A stretch of DNA of 64,000 nt from contig SSNU01000071.1 of NCBI GenBank assembly GCA_012064415.1, forward strand, positions 585,005-649,004. The letters are read 5' to 3'. The notes under the pieces were generated by a model. That model was given only the letters and a program-made list of their open reading frames with translations, was not told the DNA's origin and did no database searches. Within the stretch, counting starts at the first letter, position 1; the number at the start of each line of letters is the position of its first letter. This document shows, piece after piece, positions 1 through 11,138 of this stretch. A program made the translations under genes and the position numbers. The DNA comes from Gyrodactylus bullatarudis. Taxonomy: Eukaryota; Platyhelminthes; Monogenea; Gyrodactylidea; Gyrodactylidae.

Positions 1-100
1 AATTAGTAATTAATTTGTAATAATAGACCAAAGACTGAAAAAAGACAATCATTTATGATGAAAAAATTATTCATACAAAAAAGAAAAAACCAAATACTAC

Positions 101-745
101 ACCTGGTTAATATGAAGATGGGAATTTATGATTTTTACAAAATTCTTAATTTTTTCATCGAGAAATCGAATTTGGTCAAGATTTTTTGGAATCTAGATCA
201 TGAGGCCCTCTTTCACGATACGGGGGAAAAAATCGAGAAAAAATCAATTTCTAAGGCAAATTTGAAAACTTGAACTAGCACCATATTCCCATTTTTTTGA
301 ACTTTGAGTTGAAAATTTCAATGTGAGAGAGTGATCATAAGGTGATTCTTAGGATCACAATTAGTCAAAGAAATTAAACATGCTGAATCTAGTTTTGAGA
401 ATCACCCCATAACCGTGTCAAAATCAAAATTTGAATTTTTCATCATTTTCCCTACTTGAAAGTCGATGAAATTTGATATTTCAACATCCCTGAAAAAATA
501 CGAATTTATCAATATTTTTATTATGATTATCGGTTTTTTTGTCTTATTGTGATCCTAAAAATCAACTTTTGATCACTCTCTCACATTGAAATCAACAAAA
601 TTTTCAACTCAAAGTTCAAAAAAAGGGATTTTGGTGCTAAAAGATTTTAAATTTGCCGTAAAATCGATTTTTTCTAATTTTTTTCTCCGTATCGTGAAAG
701 AGGACCTCATGATCTATATTCCAAAAAAACTTTATTTATAAAAGA
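101..745. repeat. Foldback element, family A, copy 1
   Basis: The left arm begins with GGTTAATATGAAGATGGGAA and reads through a 'gatcatgaggccctctttcacgatacgg' type block. The same block returns in reverse complement at about 670-720. The arms also share a 'ttgatcactctctcacattgaaatcaac' segment. Other copies lie at 29,017, 56,707 and 58,221. The outermost part of the right arm is missing. No coding capacity; the short ORF over it is a by-product. Confidence 0.75.
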
Positions 746-1719
746 TTGGGGTCTTTTGATCCCAAATTCCATGCGAGGGTTAATTAAACTTGATAAATAT
801 TAATAATATCCATAAGAATCAATGTAATAATTTGTTCATTACCGATATAATTATCTGTTACCGGCTTGCAATCTAAAAAATTAACATGCAATAGCTCTAT
901 GATTTTGGCATGAGTTTAACTTTTAACAAAAGTTAATTTACATGCATACTTTGGGAACAAAAAATGTTAATCAATACTACAGATAATTTTCCTGATTGCT
1001 TCATCTTATCACCTGGATGACAGTTCTTAAAGGAAAAAAAACATTTTAATGAATTCTCTGCAAGAATTCAAAATTCAATTCTGTTTTGCGGACTGCTCTT
1101 TTCACTCGTTTGTGAATTTTTTCAACCTTTCCTTTTCGAAGTAAGAAACAGATGAAAATGATCTCTTTAAAAGTTTGAGATTACAAGCAAAATTTATCAA
1201 TACAATCCTTCAAACAATTCTCTCGTTCATGTACTTTTATAGATTCTCTGATCAAAAAGATTAGAATTTTGTTTAAATTACAGTCTTTTTTTTGAGAATT
1301 GCATCTCAATGCCCAACTCTAAAAGTAATTAGGTGGTTAATCAATGTAAATTTAGCAGAGGATTGCTATAGGATTCTTTATTTCAGGTATGCTAAAATTT
1401 ATCGAAATGTAGTAGTAACCTTAAAGTTTTGTTGACAAAATTCTTGTCACATGGAAACATCGCTTGGTAAAAATAAAATTGAAATCTCTAGTCAATCAAT
1501 GATTTGCTTCGACTTTTGTACTATTCAAGTGTGTTCAAAGAATGTATGATGTATATTCCCATGAAGAAAAAGATGAACTTCAAGAAAATTATCTCTTCAT
1601 GTTTTTCGCTTACTATATGAATACTTTCTTAATGCTCAGTTATTTCTAAAACTATCAAAAAAAACTTGGAAATGCTCTTTATTTTTCAATTTCCAGTGGA
1701 AATAAAATTTTAAACAAAT

Positions 1720-2299
1720 GAAGGAGGACAAAAGAAATAGAAGAATCAAAATTACGTTTAAATGAGAATGGTTATCCCAACAGATTTTTAGACAGATTCA
1801 TAAATATGTCTGATGATATAGATGAAAGAGTCGACAGAGATGAAGGAGAGAGGACAACCATCTTCATGAAACTTAATTTTAAACGCGACGGTTTCAGTAA
1901 TGATGTAAAGAGACGACTGGTTAATCTTATTGATCAACATTATGATAATATACAATTGAAAATTGTATTTAAAACCCAAGATTATTCAGTTTAATTCATA
2001 AGGATTTACTAAAGCCTGAAGAAAAGACTCTTTTGATTTACAAATTCCGATGCGACTGTGGAGCTTCTTATATAGGACGTACGATTAGGAAATTGTCAAC
2101 TAGGTCAGATGATCATCTCAAGAAGGATACAGCGGTGAGGCTTCAATTTCTAATTTCTCAATTTTGTATAAAAATGCAGGTGATGACAGCACAGATTTGT
2201 GGGTAAAGGAGAAATTCTTCATCAATCACTTTAAACCAAACCTGTGTGTTCAGAAAAATTACTCTTATAATCTTCAATTACCCTGGCCTATGTGAGCTT
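1720..2299 (+). mobile_element. Decayed Penelope-like retroelement, 3' end with GIY-YIG endonuclease
   Basis: Two reading frames shifted near position 1,990 together resemble the C-terminal part of a Penelope-like element. The first frame reads LRLNENGYPNRF and then a linker ending LKIVFKTQ. The second carries IYKFRCDCGASYIGRT, the GIY-YIG endonuclease signature, followed by RSDDHL. After another break, a tail reading FINHFKPNLC and NLQLPWP ends at a stop near 2,299. This order is typical of the end of Penelope-type ORFs, where reverse transcriptase is followed by GIY-YIG. The reverse transcriptase itself is not present, so this is a truncated, frameshifted relic that cannot make an active protein. 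Confidence 0.72.
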
Positions 2300-4205
2300 T
2301 TTCACTTTTCTCTTCACTGTTGCTATTTATTGAAGAGTTTTGGTGTTTTTTCAGCTCACATTATATTCTTATATTTTTCAATTTTTACTATACTTCTTTC
2401 AAAATTTGTAAAATATTATTTTCAATGCATTTAAAACTTTTATCATTATTTATGTGTCACTACTGATGAACCATAAAGAAATGTACATTTAGTGAATAAA
2501 AAATCTTTTCTTATATATCTACAAAAAAAATGAAGGAGGAATTACAATAGTTTGTGGATATCTGAAAACTTTTGATTCTGTTTATAAAATTAAGGTAAAT
2601 CAAAATCTTTCTTTACAAAAAAAAGATTTATCAAATTGGTTAAAAAAAGTGAAATTCATCGATAAATTCTCTTTTTTTATTGCGCTTTGATGGTGTTGGC
2701 AAACGCCTAGCATTTCTTTAACAAAAATATTTTATTACTTTGAAGGATTCCAAAGGATTAAAAAGCAAGTGCTATGCTCTAAATTTTATCTTACCTTATT
2801 TTCTACTAAACTCATCTTTATATTTCCTAATTAATGAGTAAAATAGTTTCTTTTGATTAGATAATTTTGGATAAAATAAAAAGACATTGTATAATTTCCC
2901 AAAAAGACAATGTACAATATAAATTGAAAAAAAGATTTAAACCAATTTGATACAGACGTTTCCGATCATTTATTCGACGAAGAATTCGATTTTTTGATGT
3001 TAAGAGAATCTCGCCGTATCCAAGAAAAAGTTGAATTTTGGATCATTTTCCTTCGTGACGATCACAAACTTCAAATGGTTCAATATCCCCTAATAATGAC
3101 CAATTTCATCTTCATAATGAATAATGAGCTCAATTTTGATGCATTTTCCAAATTCAGAAAACAACCTAGTTTTGGTCTGGTTGAATTTTAGTGTTTGGTT
3201 GGTGAAGCATTTTCGCGACACTTTTCAATACAAAATAAAGTTTAGAGTTGATGCATCTATCAGAAAAGTTGCCCAATCCCTATGAGTAGAGCCTATCCGT
3301 TTTCTTCTTGACCTAGGATTCAAGCTGGAACTTCTTTTGAAATGACTATGATATCGCGACCAGTCTAAGAGTCAATTCGTAATGGTTGAGAAGAGATGAA
3401 AGAATAACCTTGGCAAAACGATCTTAATTTATTTCAACATGATTTTTGAGTGTTCTCTCTCTCTTCAAATGAGCATAGTTCCTCTCTGTTTCACAAGAAT
3501 GCTTAAATTTCCATATTTATTTCCCTGTTCGACAAGAAATTTAATTACTTTTCACCGAATTGAAAATAAATGTTGCTCTTCTCGTAGTGTGAAGAGAATA
3601 ATCAGTATGGAATTATTTCATTTCATCATTGTGATGAAAAAATTGGAAAGAGGACACTTTAATAAATGAATTTTCAAAACACGGTGTCTATTCTTCAATA
3701 TCAATCAATGTTATAAATTGTAATTCATCCGATTTTAAATAACAATACTCAACAATATTCAATTACATAGAGTTTTATTTGAAGGTTTTCATTACCTGCG
3801 GCTTTCTCACATCGAATACACTTTTGCTATTCTTAGATTTTGTAAAGTATTCAATATTTTCAACGAGTAAGAATGAAAAAAAATTCTCGGAAGAAAACTG
3901 ACCACTAAATATTATAAGGATACATTTTACCATTAAAAAAATTCAATAATTGATAAAGTTTGTAATCTGTTGATCAGAGATGGAAAAAGAGTTCAATAAA
4001 TTCATCTAAAATTATACAGAATAACACATCATAACATAAGTTATCTATGGAAACCTATTAGGGAAAAAAATACTCCTATATTTTTCTAATATAAATAACT
4101 ATATTGATATCCTATCTGGGCCATCAATCAATTCTTTTTAGCGTTCTTCAAATGTTGAAAAATAACTCCAAATTTAGAATCTTACCGGTGGCAAGTTTCA
4201 GAAGT
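2300..4205. other. No gene seen
   Basis: AT-rich DNA without a convincing exon. Short ORFs at 2,246-2,434, 2,994-3,191 and 3,439-3,669 lack recognisable domains and read as chance frames. Confidence 0.5.
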
Positions 4206-4213
4206 TAAATAAT

Positions 4214-4382
4214 TAATGAATAGTGCAGCACCTATACTTACAAAGGTTAACTTTAGTAAGCTGTAACATTCAGCGACATGGGCTAATCCATTACCGAATA
4301 AGACGTTCCTGTGGGATACATTGCCTAAGCACCTAGAACGAAATATTTCTAGTAACATTTGTAAGTATAGGTGCTATTCATT
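4214..4382. repeat. MITE, 'CACCTATACTTACAAA' family, copy 1
   Basis: A 169-bp element with terminal inverted repeats: AATGAATAGTGCAGCACCTA on the left matches the reverse complement of TAAGTATAGGTGCTATTCATT on the right. The inside carries CTAAGCACCTAGAACGAAAT and a GACATGGGCTAATCCATTAC block found again at 19,862 and 36,853. Non-coding, short and palindromic at its ends: a non-autonomous DNA element. Confidence 0.8.
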
Positions 4383-4439
4383 AGTTAGAAAACCTTAGGT
4401 GTACGGCAGAGTATACAGAAGTAATCTGAATTCATGGGA

Positions 4440-4502
4440 TCTTGGACGAGTGGATTGAGCATTGGACTACAATGCGAGAGGTCCTATGTTCAAATTATAG
4501 GC
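4440..4502 (+). repeat. tRNA-like segment (possible SINE head or tRNA pseudogene)
   Basis: TGGACGAGTGG resembles a type-2 tRNA box A, and ATGTTCAAATT about 40 nt later resembles box B. Between them GCATT/AATGC forms a 5-bp stem around a 7-nt loop, like an anticodon arm, and CTATG/TATAG closes a T-arm-like 7-nt loop. I could not pair a 7-bp acceptor stem, so this is not a functional tRNA gene by eye. Confidence 0.35.
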
Positions 4503-4509
4503 TGTGGCA

Positions 4510-6915
4510 TACTGACTAGTCCAAAAGAGGACGAGACGCGCGTATATGTCTACCATATATGTATACTTAAATTATTTCTAAATGCCTTGTGAGTTTCTTT
4601 CGTACCAGTGGGATCCAAATTTTTTCTTCATGACATCAGAGATCAAAGTTATAAGGTCTTAAATTATATTATTTTGAAAATATTTATTTTGTAAAGTATC
4701 AAAATAAAACATGATGACATGATCTCAATCCATATCCTTCGAAATAGCTAGATGATTTTATTTGTTTAAGGATTTGCAAAGTATAAGAATAACTTTGGGC
4801 ATAATAATTTAAAAATTAACGCAATTTTTCAACACTGATTGATTTTTGCTTTTTTTTCTGGTTTACTTGTAAGTAGTATATTACTTTGGTAAGTCTAATC
4901 ATATTAGGAACTCAAAAAAATACTAATTAGTTTCTAAAACTTTGATCGAAACTTTCCCGAGAATATTTTCACTTGGAAACCAGATTGAAGAATCTTAAAA
5001 ATAGATCTACTGTATTGTATGCATTAGTTATTCTTTAACCAGGAAAGAAACATGTTCATGTTCCCTCAATCAGGAAATTAAAATGGAGCAGACGAAGAAG
5101 ATGTTGGGATTTGAGTGTGAAAATAGGAACAGTGATATTATTATTTCAAATAAATAATAACATGATCAAAACATTAAAACATGGTCGAGAGTACGTGATA
5201 TTATTCCCCTCTTTACTGAGTATATTTAAGTTGAGAAGAAGGAAATTCTTTTCACTGTTAGAATTTAAACAGTAAATCACATTGAATGATGAGAATTCAA
5301 AATATGCCATTTAACTTGTTTGATATTTATAACAAAATGATTGGAGAAAGTAGTTGAAAACCTTGATCAACAAAGATGTATTATCAACATTGAGTAAGAG
5401 CCAATCGTTTCTTCTTCAGACAAATAATTTAGTAATACGGCAAATCTTAGCAAAAGCTATTTAAGAAAAAATTAATTAGAAAAGACATATAAATTTTGAG
5501 TTGGCACGACTTTTTACATTTTTTAAATTGAAAATTCTGACTACTTACAAAGTTTGAGATTCAAGATCACCATAAGACAAGAAAAACAAGAATAAGATTT
5601 TGGGAAACAGCTCATTATCATGTGAAATTCTATTTCCTATCTTTCTCAAAGATCGTAAAATAAGTTAATATCCAGAAGCTAAAAGTGAAACTTGTGGACT
5701 AAACGTGGACAGAGGATTAAAAGATTTCCAGAATTTTTGATATGCATTGTAAAAATTATAATTTCATAATACTGTACCATTGAGTGATGATTTTTAATGA
5801 AAAGATTTCCAAGATGACAAAACTTTTTTTTGTTGTTGCATTCAAGCGTGCTGCTAATCGCTTTTATCCTCTAAAAACACAAGAAAATAAACAAGTTGTT
5901 TCCTATCATGAGAGGAAAAAGAATTATCAGATTCGTACGTAAAATCAAATTATGATTTTTACCATGCTTATCAGACTTTAGATATTGAGACAGACTAGAA
6001 ATGTATGCAATTTTGGAGTTGATAAAGATTTTGGTCATTCGAGAGAAATTTGATTCGTTTACAGAGAAATATTAGAATCAGAAAACAACTCAATCTATTG
6101 ATGCTATCCTTTCATAAAATTAACGAAAAAACATGATATTTTTCCCCAAATACTTTTGAAAAAAAAACTTTTCAATGCAATAAACTTTTGATTCCCTCAA
6201 TAATGTTATTAAAGACTATTCAACAGCGGGCTTCAGGCAGAGATTAAGCTGATGTCAAATAAAGAAATTTTAACTTTATTAGTTTGGTGGATTTAAAGTC
6301 TAAATTGAAGGGTTTTATGCAATATTTTCAGAATAATTTAGGTAAAATTTCAAATTTCAAAAAATTTCCGATTAAATACTAATGATTGTGATCAAAATTT
6401 GACAAAAGATTCAAATATGACCGAGGAAATTCACAGAAATTCGTGAGAATTACGGAATATTATTCGTCAAATAGTAAAAAAACACCAACTACTATCTTTA
6501 CTGCGTTTGCATATATAAGATGTACAATTTAATGTGCATAGTATAGAATAAAGAGAGTTGTAAGAATGGAAAAGTCACTTTTCATTAAGAACCATTTGAT
6601 TCTCGTCTGATCAACATGAAGTAAATTAAGATTGGAGGAGAAATGACTGAAAGACAAATTCTTTGCATCCTTTGACTTTGTAAGTGAATTTTTATTGATA
6701 GATAGGAAGAAAAATAGTTGTTGTTAAATGGAGAAAGGCATAAATCTGCCAGTTATTATCCAACAAAAACTACATTCATTAAAAGAATTTTGAAATGAGC
6801 TTCACCATTTTTATCTCTTCATCAATAGTATCTCAGTTTTTTTTGTTTAAGGCTTAAGACCCAGGATAAAACATGACCATTCGCTTGGATTCAAAGTTAT
6901 TAAAGTTTTGGATAA
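4510..6915. other. No gene seen
   Basis: AT-rich sequence with no ORF of note, no clear splice-flanked exon and no obvious repeat boundary. Confidence 0.5.
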
Positions 6916-6916
6916 A

Positions 6917-8770
6917 CTAAACCTAATTGATATGAAGATGATAATTTACTTTTTTACAAAAACCTCAATATTATTCTTCGCTAAGTCAGGAAAAAAATAA
7001 TTTTTCGATTTCCATGATAAAATGAGCCGATAAGTTGGGAAAATAAAAAAAAATTCCGAAAAAATTTAATCCGACCAAAATTAGGCCGTTTTTCGAATTT
7101 TGAAAATGCGCCATATTTCCACTTTTTCAACTTTCGAATCCAAAATTTTTTATCGATTTGTAGCAATTAAATGCAGATATTCAAGATTAGCATTAGAAAC
7201 AGAATTCGAATCAGGCCATGGAGGTAGAGAGAAGTCTACTGTTTTCAAAAAGGGGTTAAACTTTAAAATATTGGATTATCCCCCTTCGTGATAATCAATA
7301 AATTCAAATTTTTCGATTTTTCACAATACAGTCGTTTTACGAAATTAGTGGATACTTTTTCGTTTTTATAGGATTCGTTGACAAAATAAGTGGAAAAGTT
7401 CCCAAAATAAGAATAATAAATATCAGGATGGGGAAAAGGGTGTGTAGACACTTTATACATACGCTTAAGAAAAAAAATAATGAAATGCAATTTTTTAAGA
7501 AAAAAAACTTTGAAAAACAATAAGATAGACACTTAAAAAACTATAACTCAATATCAAAATTAAGTTTTTTTATAAATATACAAATCCCTGTTATTGTCTA
7601 TACTGATTTAATCATTTATTATAAATCCTTCAGTTTTATACGAAATTATTGTGCTAATCAAAATGAACCAATCAGAATCGAGAAAAATTGAGTGAAATCA
7701 CTAATGAAAAAACCTTGAATAACTTCTGAACCAAAAAAGATAAATGGTCATGCGAGGTATCATTGGATAGAGTAATAAATTTCACATTCTTTCCCTCATT
7801 AAAATTTGAGATTTTATCAAAATAAGATAGCATGTTGAAGGGTAAAAAATAGTGCATGGCATTTTTCGCTAATTTTTCATCTTTTTTCAACTTTAAGACC
7901 AATTTTGAGGATGATTCATTCCAAAAGCACGTTTCAACTTGAAAGTGTCTCATAGAGAAATTTATGCTCTTTCAAATGATATCAAATTTGACTCTGAAAT
8001 GTCTAAGGATCAAGTCGAAAAATTGATTTATTCAAGTCCCGATTATGAAAATTGTGCTATTTCGGTTTTTCGCAAATTGCGCATAAACTGAGCAACATAG
8101 GAAATTTTTGGAAGCAGATTCAGAATCTGCGTTAAATTTTACACTATAATCAGTCACTATAACCCCCAACCACCCGTGTAATTGAAGGTGTAATTATCAA
8201 ATGAGTTTATCAAAATAAGTGTAAATTTTCTCGAATTTAGTGGAATGCTTATACAAAATTACTGGAGGGTTTTCCAATATTAAGAGAATAAGATAATTGC
8301 AGGTTAGGATCTATTCGAATATAGTGGACAGTTTATCGAAATGGAGAGACACTATTTCGTCTTTAGTGGACAGTTTTTCGAAATTAGTAAAGAAGCCTAA
8401 TGTAATTAGTGGAATCATTTATTACAAGCTAATTTTGTAATGAATAGATGATTTATAACACCGAAATTTATTTTATGCAGCCTTTAATGGTTCTTTCCTC
8501 AAGGCTTTTCTTAAATATGCTCTCATGACTCATTTGATAATTACATCGAAAAATTGCCCACTAATTTCGTAAAATTACTGTAATAACAAGTTTCTGGGAA
8601 GTTTTGTATCCGAAATCGAATTCTTTTTCTAATGCTAATCTTGAATATCTGCATTTAATTGCTTCAAATCTTTGAAATCGATAAAAATTTTGAATTCGAA
8701 AGTTGAAAAAGTGGAAATATGGTGCATTTTCGAAATTCGAAAAACGGCCTAATTCTGCTTAAAATGATTA
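6917..8770. repeat. Foldback family B, arms split by other repeats
   Basis: The arm at 6,917-7,210 (ATATGAAGATGATAATTTAC, then a 'cgaaaaacggcc'-type block and 'ttaaatgcagatattcaagattagcatta') returns inverted at 8,612-8,768. A related compact copy is at 36,447-36,806. The 1.4 kb between the arms is full of a phrase like TTAGTGGACAGTTTTTCGAA, so this looks like an element invaded by another repeat. Confidence 0.6.
8208..8545 (+). repeat. Left arm of 338-bp inverted repeat
   Basis: Essentially identical by eye to the reverse complement of 9,560-9,897. It starts TATCAAAATAAGTGTAAATT and ends TTTGATAATTACA. A short flank, GAAGGTGTAATTATCAAATGAG, sits just outside and is shared with one end of the other copy, suggesting an element with its own terminal inverted repeat. 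Confidence 0.85.
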
Positions 8771-9185
8771 AGGAGTTTAGCAGTCCTCTAATAATTTTCT
8801 CCATTGCAAACTTTTGAAAAAAATGGTATCTTCGTTAAACGAAAAAGATACAAATACAATTAAAATCCATATAACGCATTCCTCAAAGAAAAGTGTATCA
8901 TTTTTCAGTTCAAAAGAAAGAGAAATTATGAAAATCTAAACTGGGCAGTTTATTTAATTGACTCAACTTGAGAAATCGATTTTGAGATTTGTAAATAAAT
9001 TAAAATTTATTTCTACATATCCAACTAATGGAATACTCGTCTGTCTATAACTTACAGAGGAGTCTACAACTCGAGATGGGATGAAAAAAAGGATGCTAAA
9101 TCTTTTACTTGCATGTCGGATGAATATTTTCAAAATGATTAAAAATTGTAATACTCTAGGTTTTTTCTAGAATTTCCAATAGGGC

Positions 9186-9352
9186 CACGGAAATAAGGCA
9201 CTAAAATATTAACTAGAATTATTATTTCGTTCTAGGTGCTTAAGTAATATATCCCAAAGGTTCGTCATGTTTGGTTTAATCCGTCACTTAGAACCAATTA
9301 ATTCTAGTTAATCTTTGTATGTATAGGTGCTGCACCATTCATAGACTAAAAT
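9186..9352. repeat. MITE, 'CACCTATACTTACAAA' family, diverged copy
   Basis: Carries TTTCGTTCTAGGTGCTTAAG and ends with GTATAGGTGCTGCACCATTCA, the reverse complement of the left end at 4,214. The left end is eroded. Confidence 0.6.
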
Positions 9353-9559
9353 ATATATTTTTTAAGCGTCAAAATGTGTTATTTTTAGCGATTTTAGGTA
9401 TTTTTATGATTCTATTTAAAAAAATATGAGAAGTATTATGACGAAAGTATTTAAAAATTATATCAAGAATTTTCATTTTACGAAATTAGTATTTTTCGAT
9501 ATTAGAGGATTCGTTGATAAAATTAGTGGACAAGTTCCCAAAATAAGAATAATTGAAGG

Positions 9560-9897
9560 TGTAATTATCAAATGAGTCATGAGAGCATATTTAAGAAAAG
9601 CCTTGAGGAAAGAACCATTAAAGGCTGCATAAAATAAATTTCGGTGTTATAAATCATCTATTCATTACAAAATTAGCTTGTAATAAATGATTCCACTAAT
9701 TACATTAGGCTTCTTTACTAATTTCGAAAAACTGTCCACTAAAGACGAAATAGTGTCTCTCCATTTCGATAAACTGTCCACTATATTCGAATAGATCCTA
9801 ACCTGCAATTATCTTATTCTCTTAATATTGGAAAACCCTCCAGTAATTTTGTATAAGCATTCCACTAAATTCGAGAAAATTTACACTTATTTTGATA
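9560..9897 (-). repeat. Right arm of 338-bp inverted repeat
   Basis: Reverse-complement partner of 8,208-8,545, separated by about 1.0 kb. It begins TGTAATTATCAAATGAGTCA. The 84-codon ORF on this arm shows no domain and is a by-product of the repeat. Confidence 0.85.
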
Positions 9898-9959
9898 ATT
9901 ACACCTTCAATTATTCTTATTTTGGGAACTTGTCCACTAATTTTGTCAATGAATCCTTA

Positions 9960-10890
9960 TTAATATTTTCAATTCAAAATTTTGATACAAATGGATTAAA
10001 TCGTTGGTATTATTTTATAAAAATAAAATCTTTTATAGACTTTATAACTCTAAACTCTGAGATCCAAACTGAAAAACTCTAATGCATTCTTGTGAGTTTT
10101 AGAATCCTAGCTTCCACAAGCTGAAATATACTTTCATAGATTTTTTTTTGTTAGACATTTTTGAATATCTTAATTAGATAACACCAATTTCATAATGATT
10201 ATTAAGTTCGGAAAATCTATTTTTTAAATAAAAATCTCAATTTTTTCACCAAGAATATGACACTTTTCACAATCGAAAAAAATTAATTTGGGGAAAAGGC
10301 TATCCTGACTATGTTCTTACTACGAATTTTTCCAATCGCTCAATAAAAAAGTGCTTTCTTCAACTTACAAAGAACGTACATGATAAGCAAACTTAAAAAT
10401 ACTCTGGCGCACTAATTCTAAGAATGTTTGTAAATTTTTCTCTTTTTCTGTGACCTTATGACTCTATTGTGGGTAAATCAGAGATTATTTACATTGTATA
10501 TATAAATAACGCTGTTTTGTACACCTTAAAAGTATAGTGTGAATGGGGAAATTATTAAGTGAAAACAATTAATCCGGAAATGTTTAATTTATTCAAGGAA
10601 TGTGTGTGTTATGCATAAAAAATAATAATAATTTTTAACTTCTTAACTCTGGAGTAGAAAGAAAATATTTCCTCTTCAAGGAGATATGTACTATGGAACA
10701 GTAGTACAAGAAGACTGCTGACAATAAATAGAAAATATTATTATTGTAATTAAAAAAATGAAGTGTCAGAATTCTTTTTGTTTAGACTGGTCTCATAGGC
10801 ACAAGAGAGAAGTTAACTCTTAAAGACATAATGTGTCAACAAGACAAGAAAAAGTTAAGAAACCGCAAGCTGAACCTAATTTGATAGAGG
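9960..10890. other. No gene seen; downstream of the cadherin exon
   Basis: AT-rich, unremarkable. It may contain 3' exons or the 3' UTR of the cadherin on the minus strand, but I could not identify one with confidence. Confidence 0.4.
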
Positions 10891-11138
10891 AAGTTGGTGT
10901 TCAATAACTTTTATTTATATTTTTCAAAGATTTTGAAAGACCCGGCATCATCGGCAGTAAATATTACCAAGAAATCGAAATTCAACTTCCTTAGAACTGA
11001 ATCCTTGTATCACGAATTTTATTTTGATCCGAAACAAAAGTCCCAGATCACAATTGAGGATTCCCTAAAATTCATAAATTCGAAACTACTATACTGATTT
11101 TTTGAGTCAGTTATTTTTGGTAAAATCAAAAAACTCAC

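Noticed and set aside
7263..7953. 89- and 93-codon minus-strand ORFs
   Set aside because: Low-complexity Phe/Lys/Ser-rich products inside a repeat island, no motif, no splice context.
11019..11138. C-terminal 39 codons of the 636-codon cadherin ORF
   Set aside because: They follow a strong AAG|GTGAGT donor and do not resemble cadherin sequence; read as intron.
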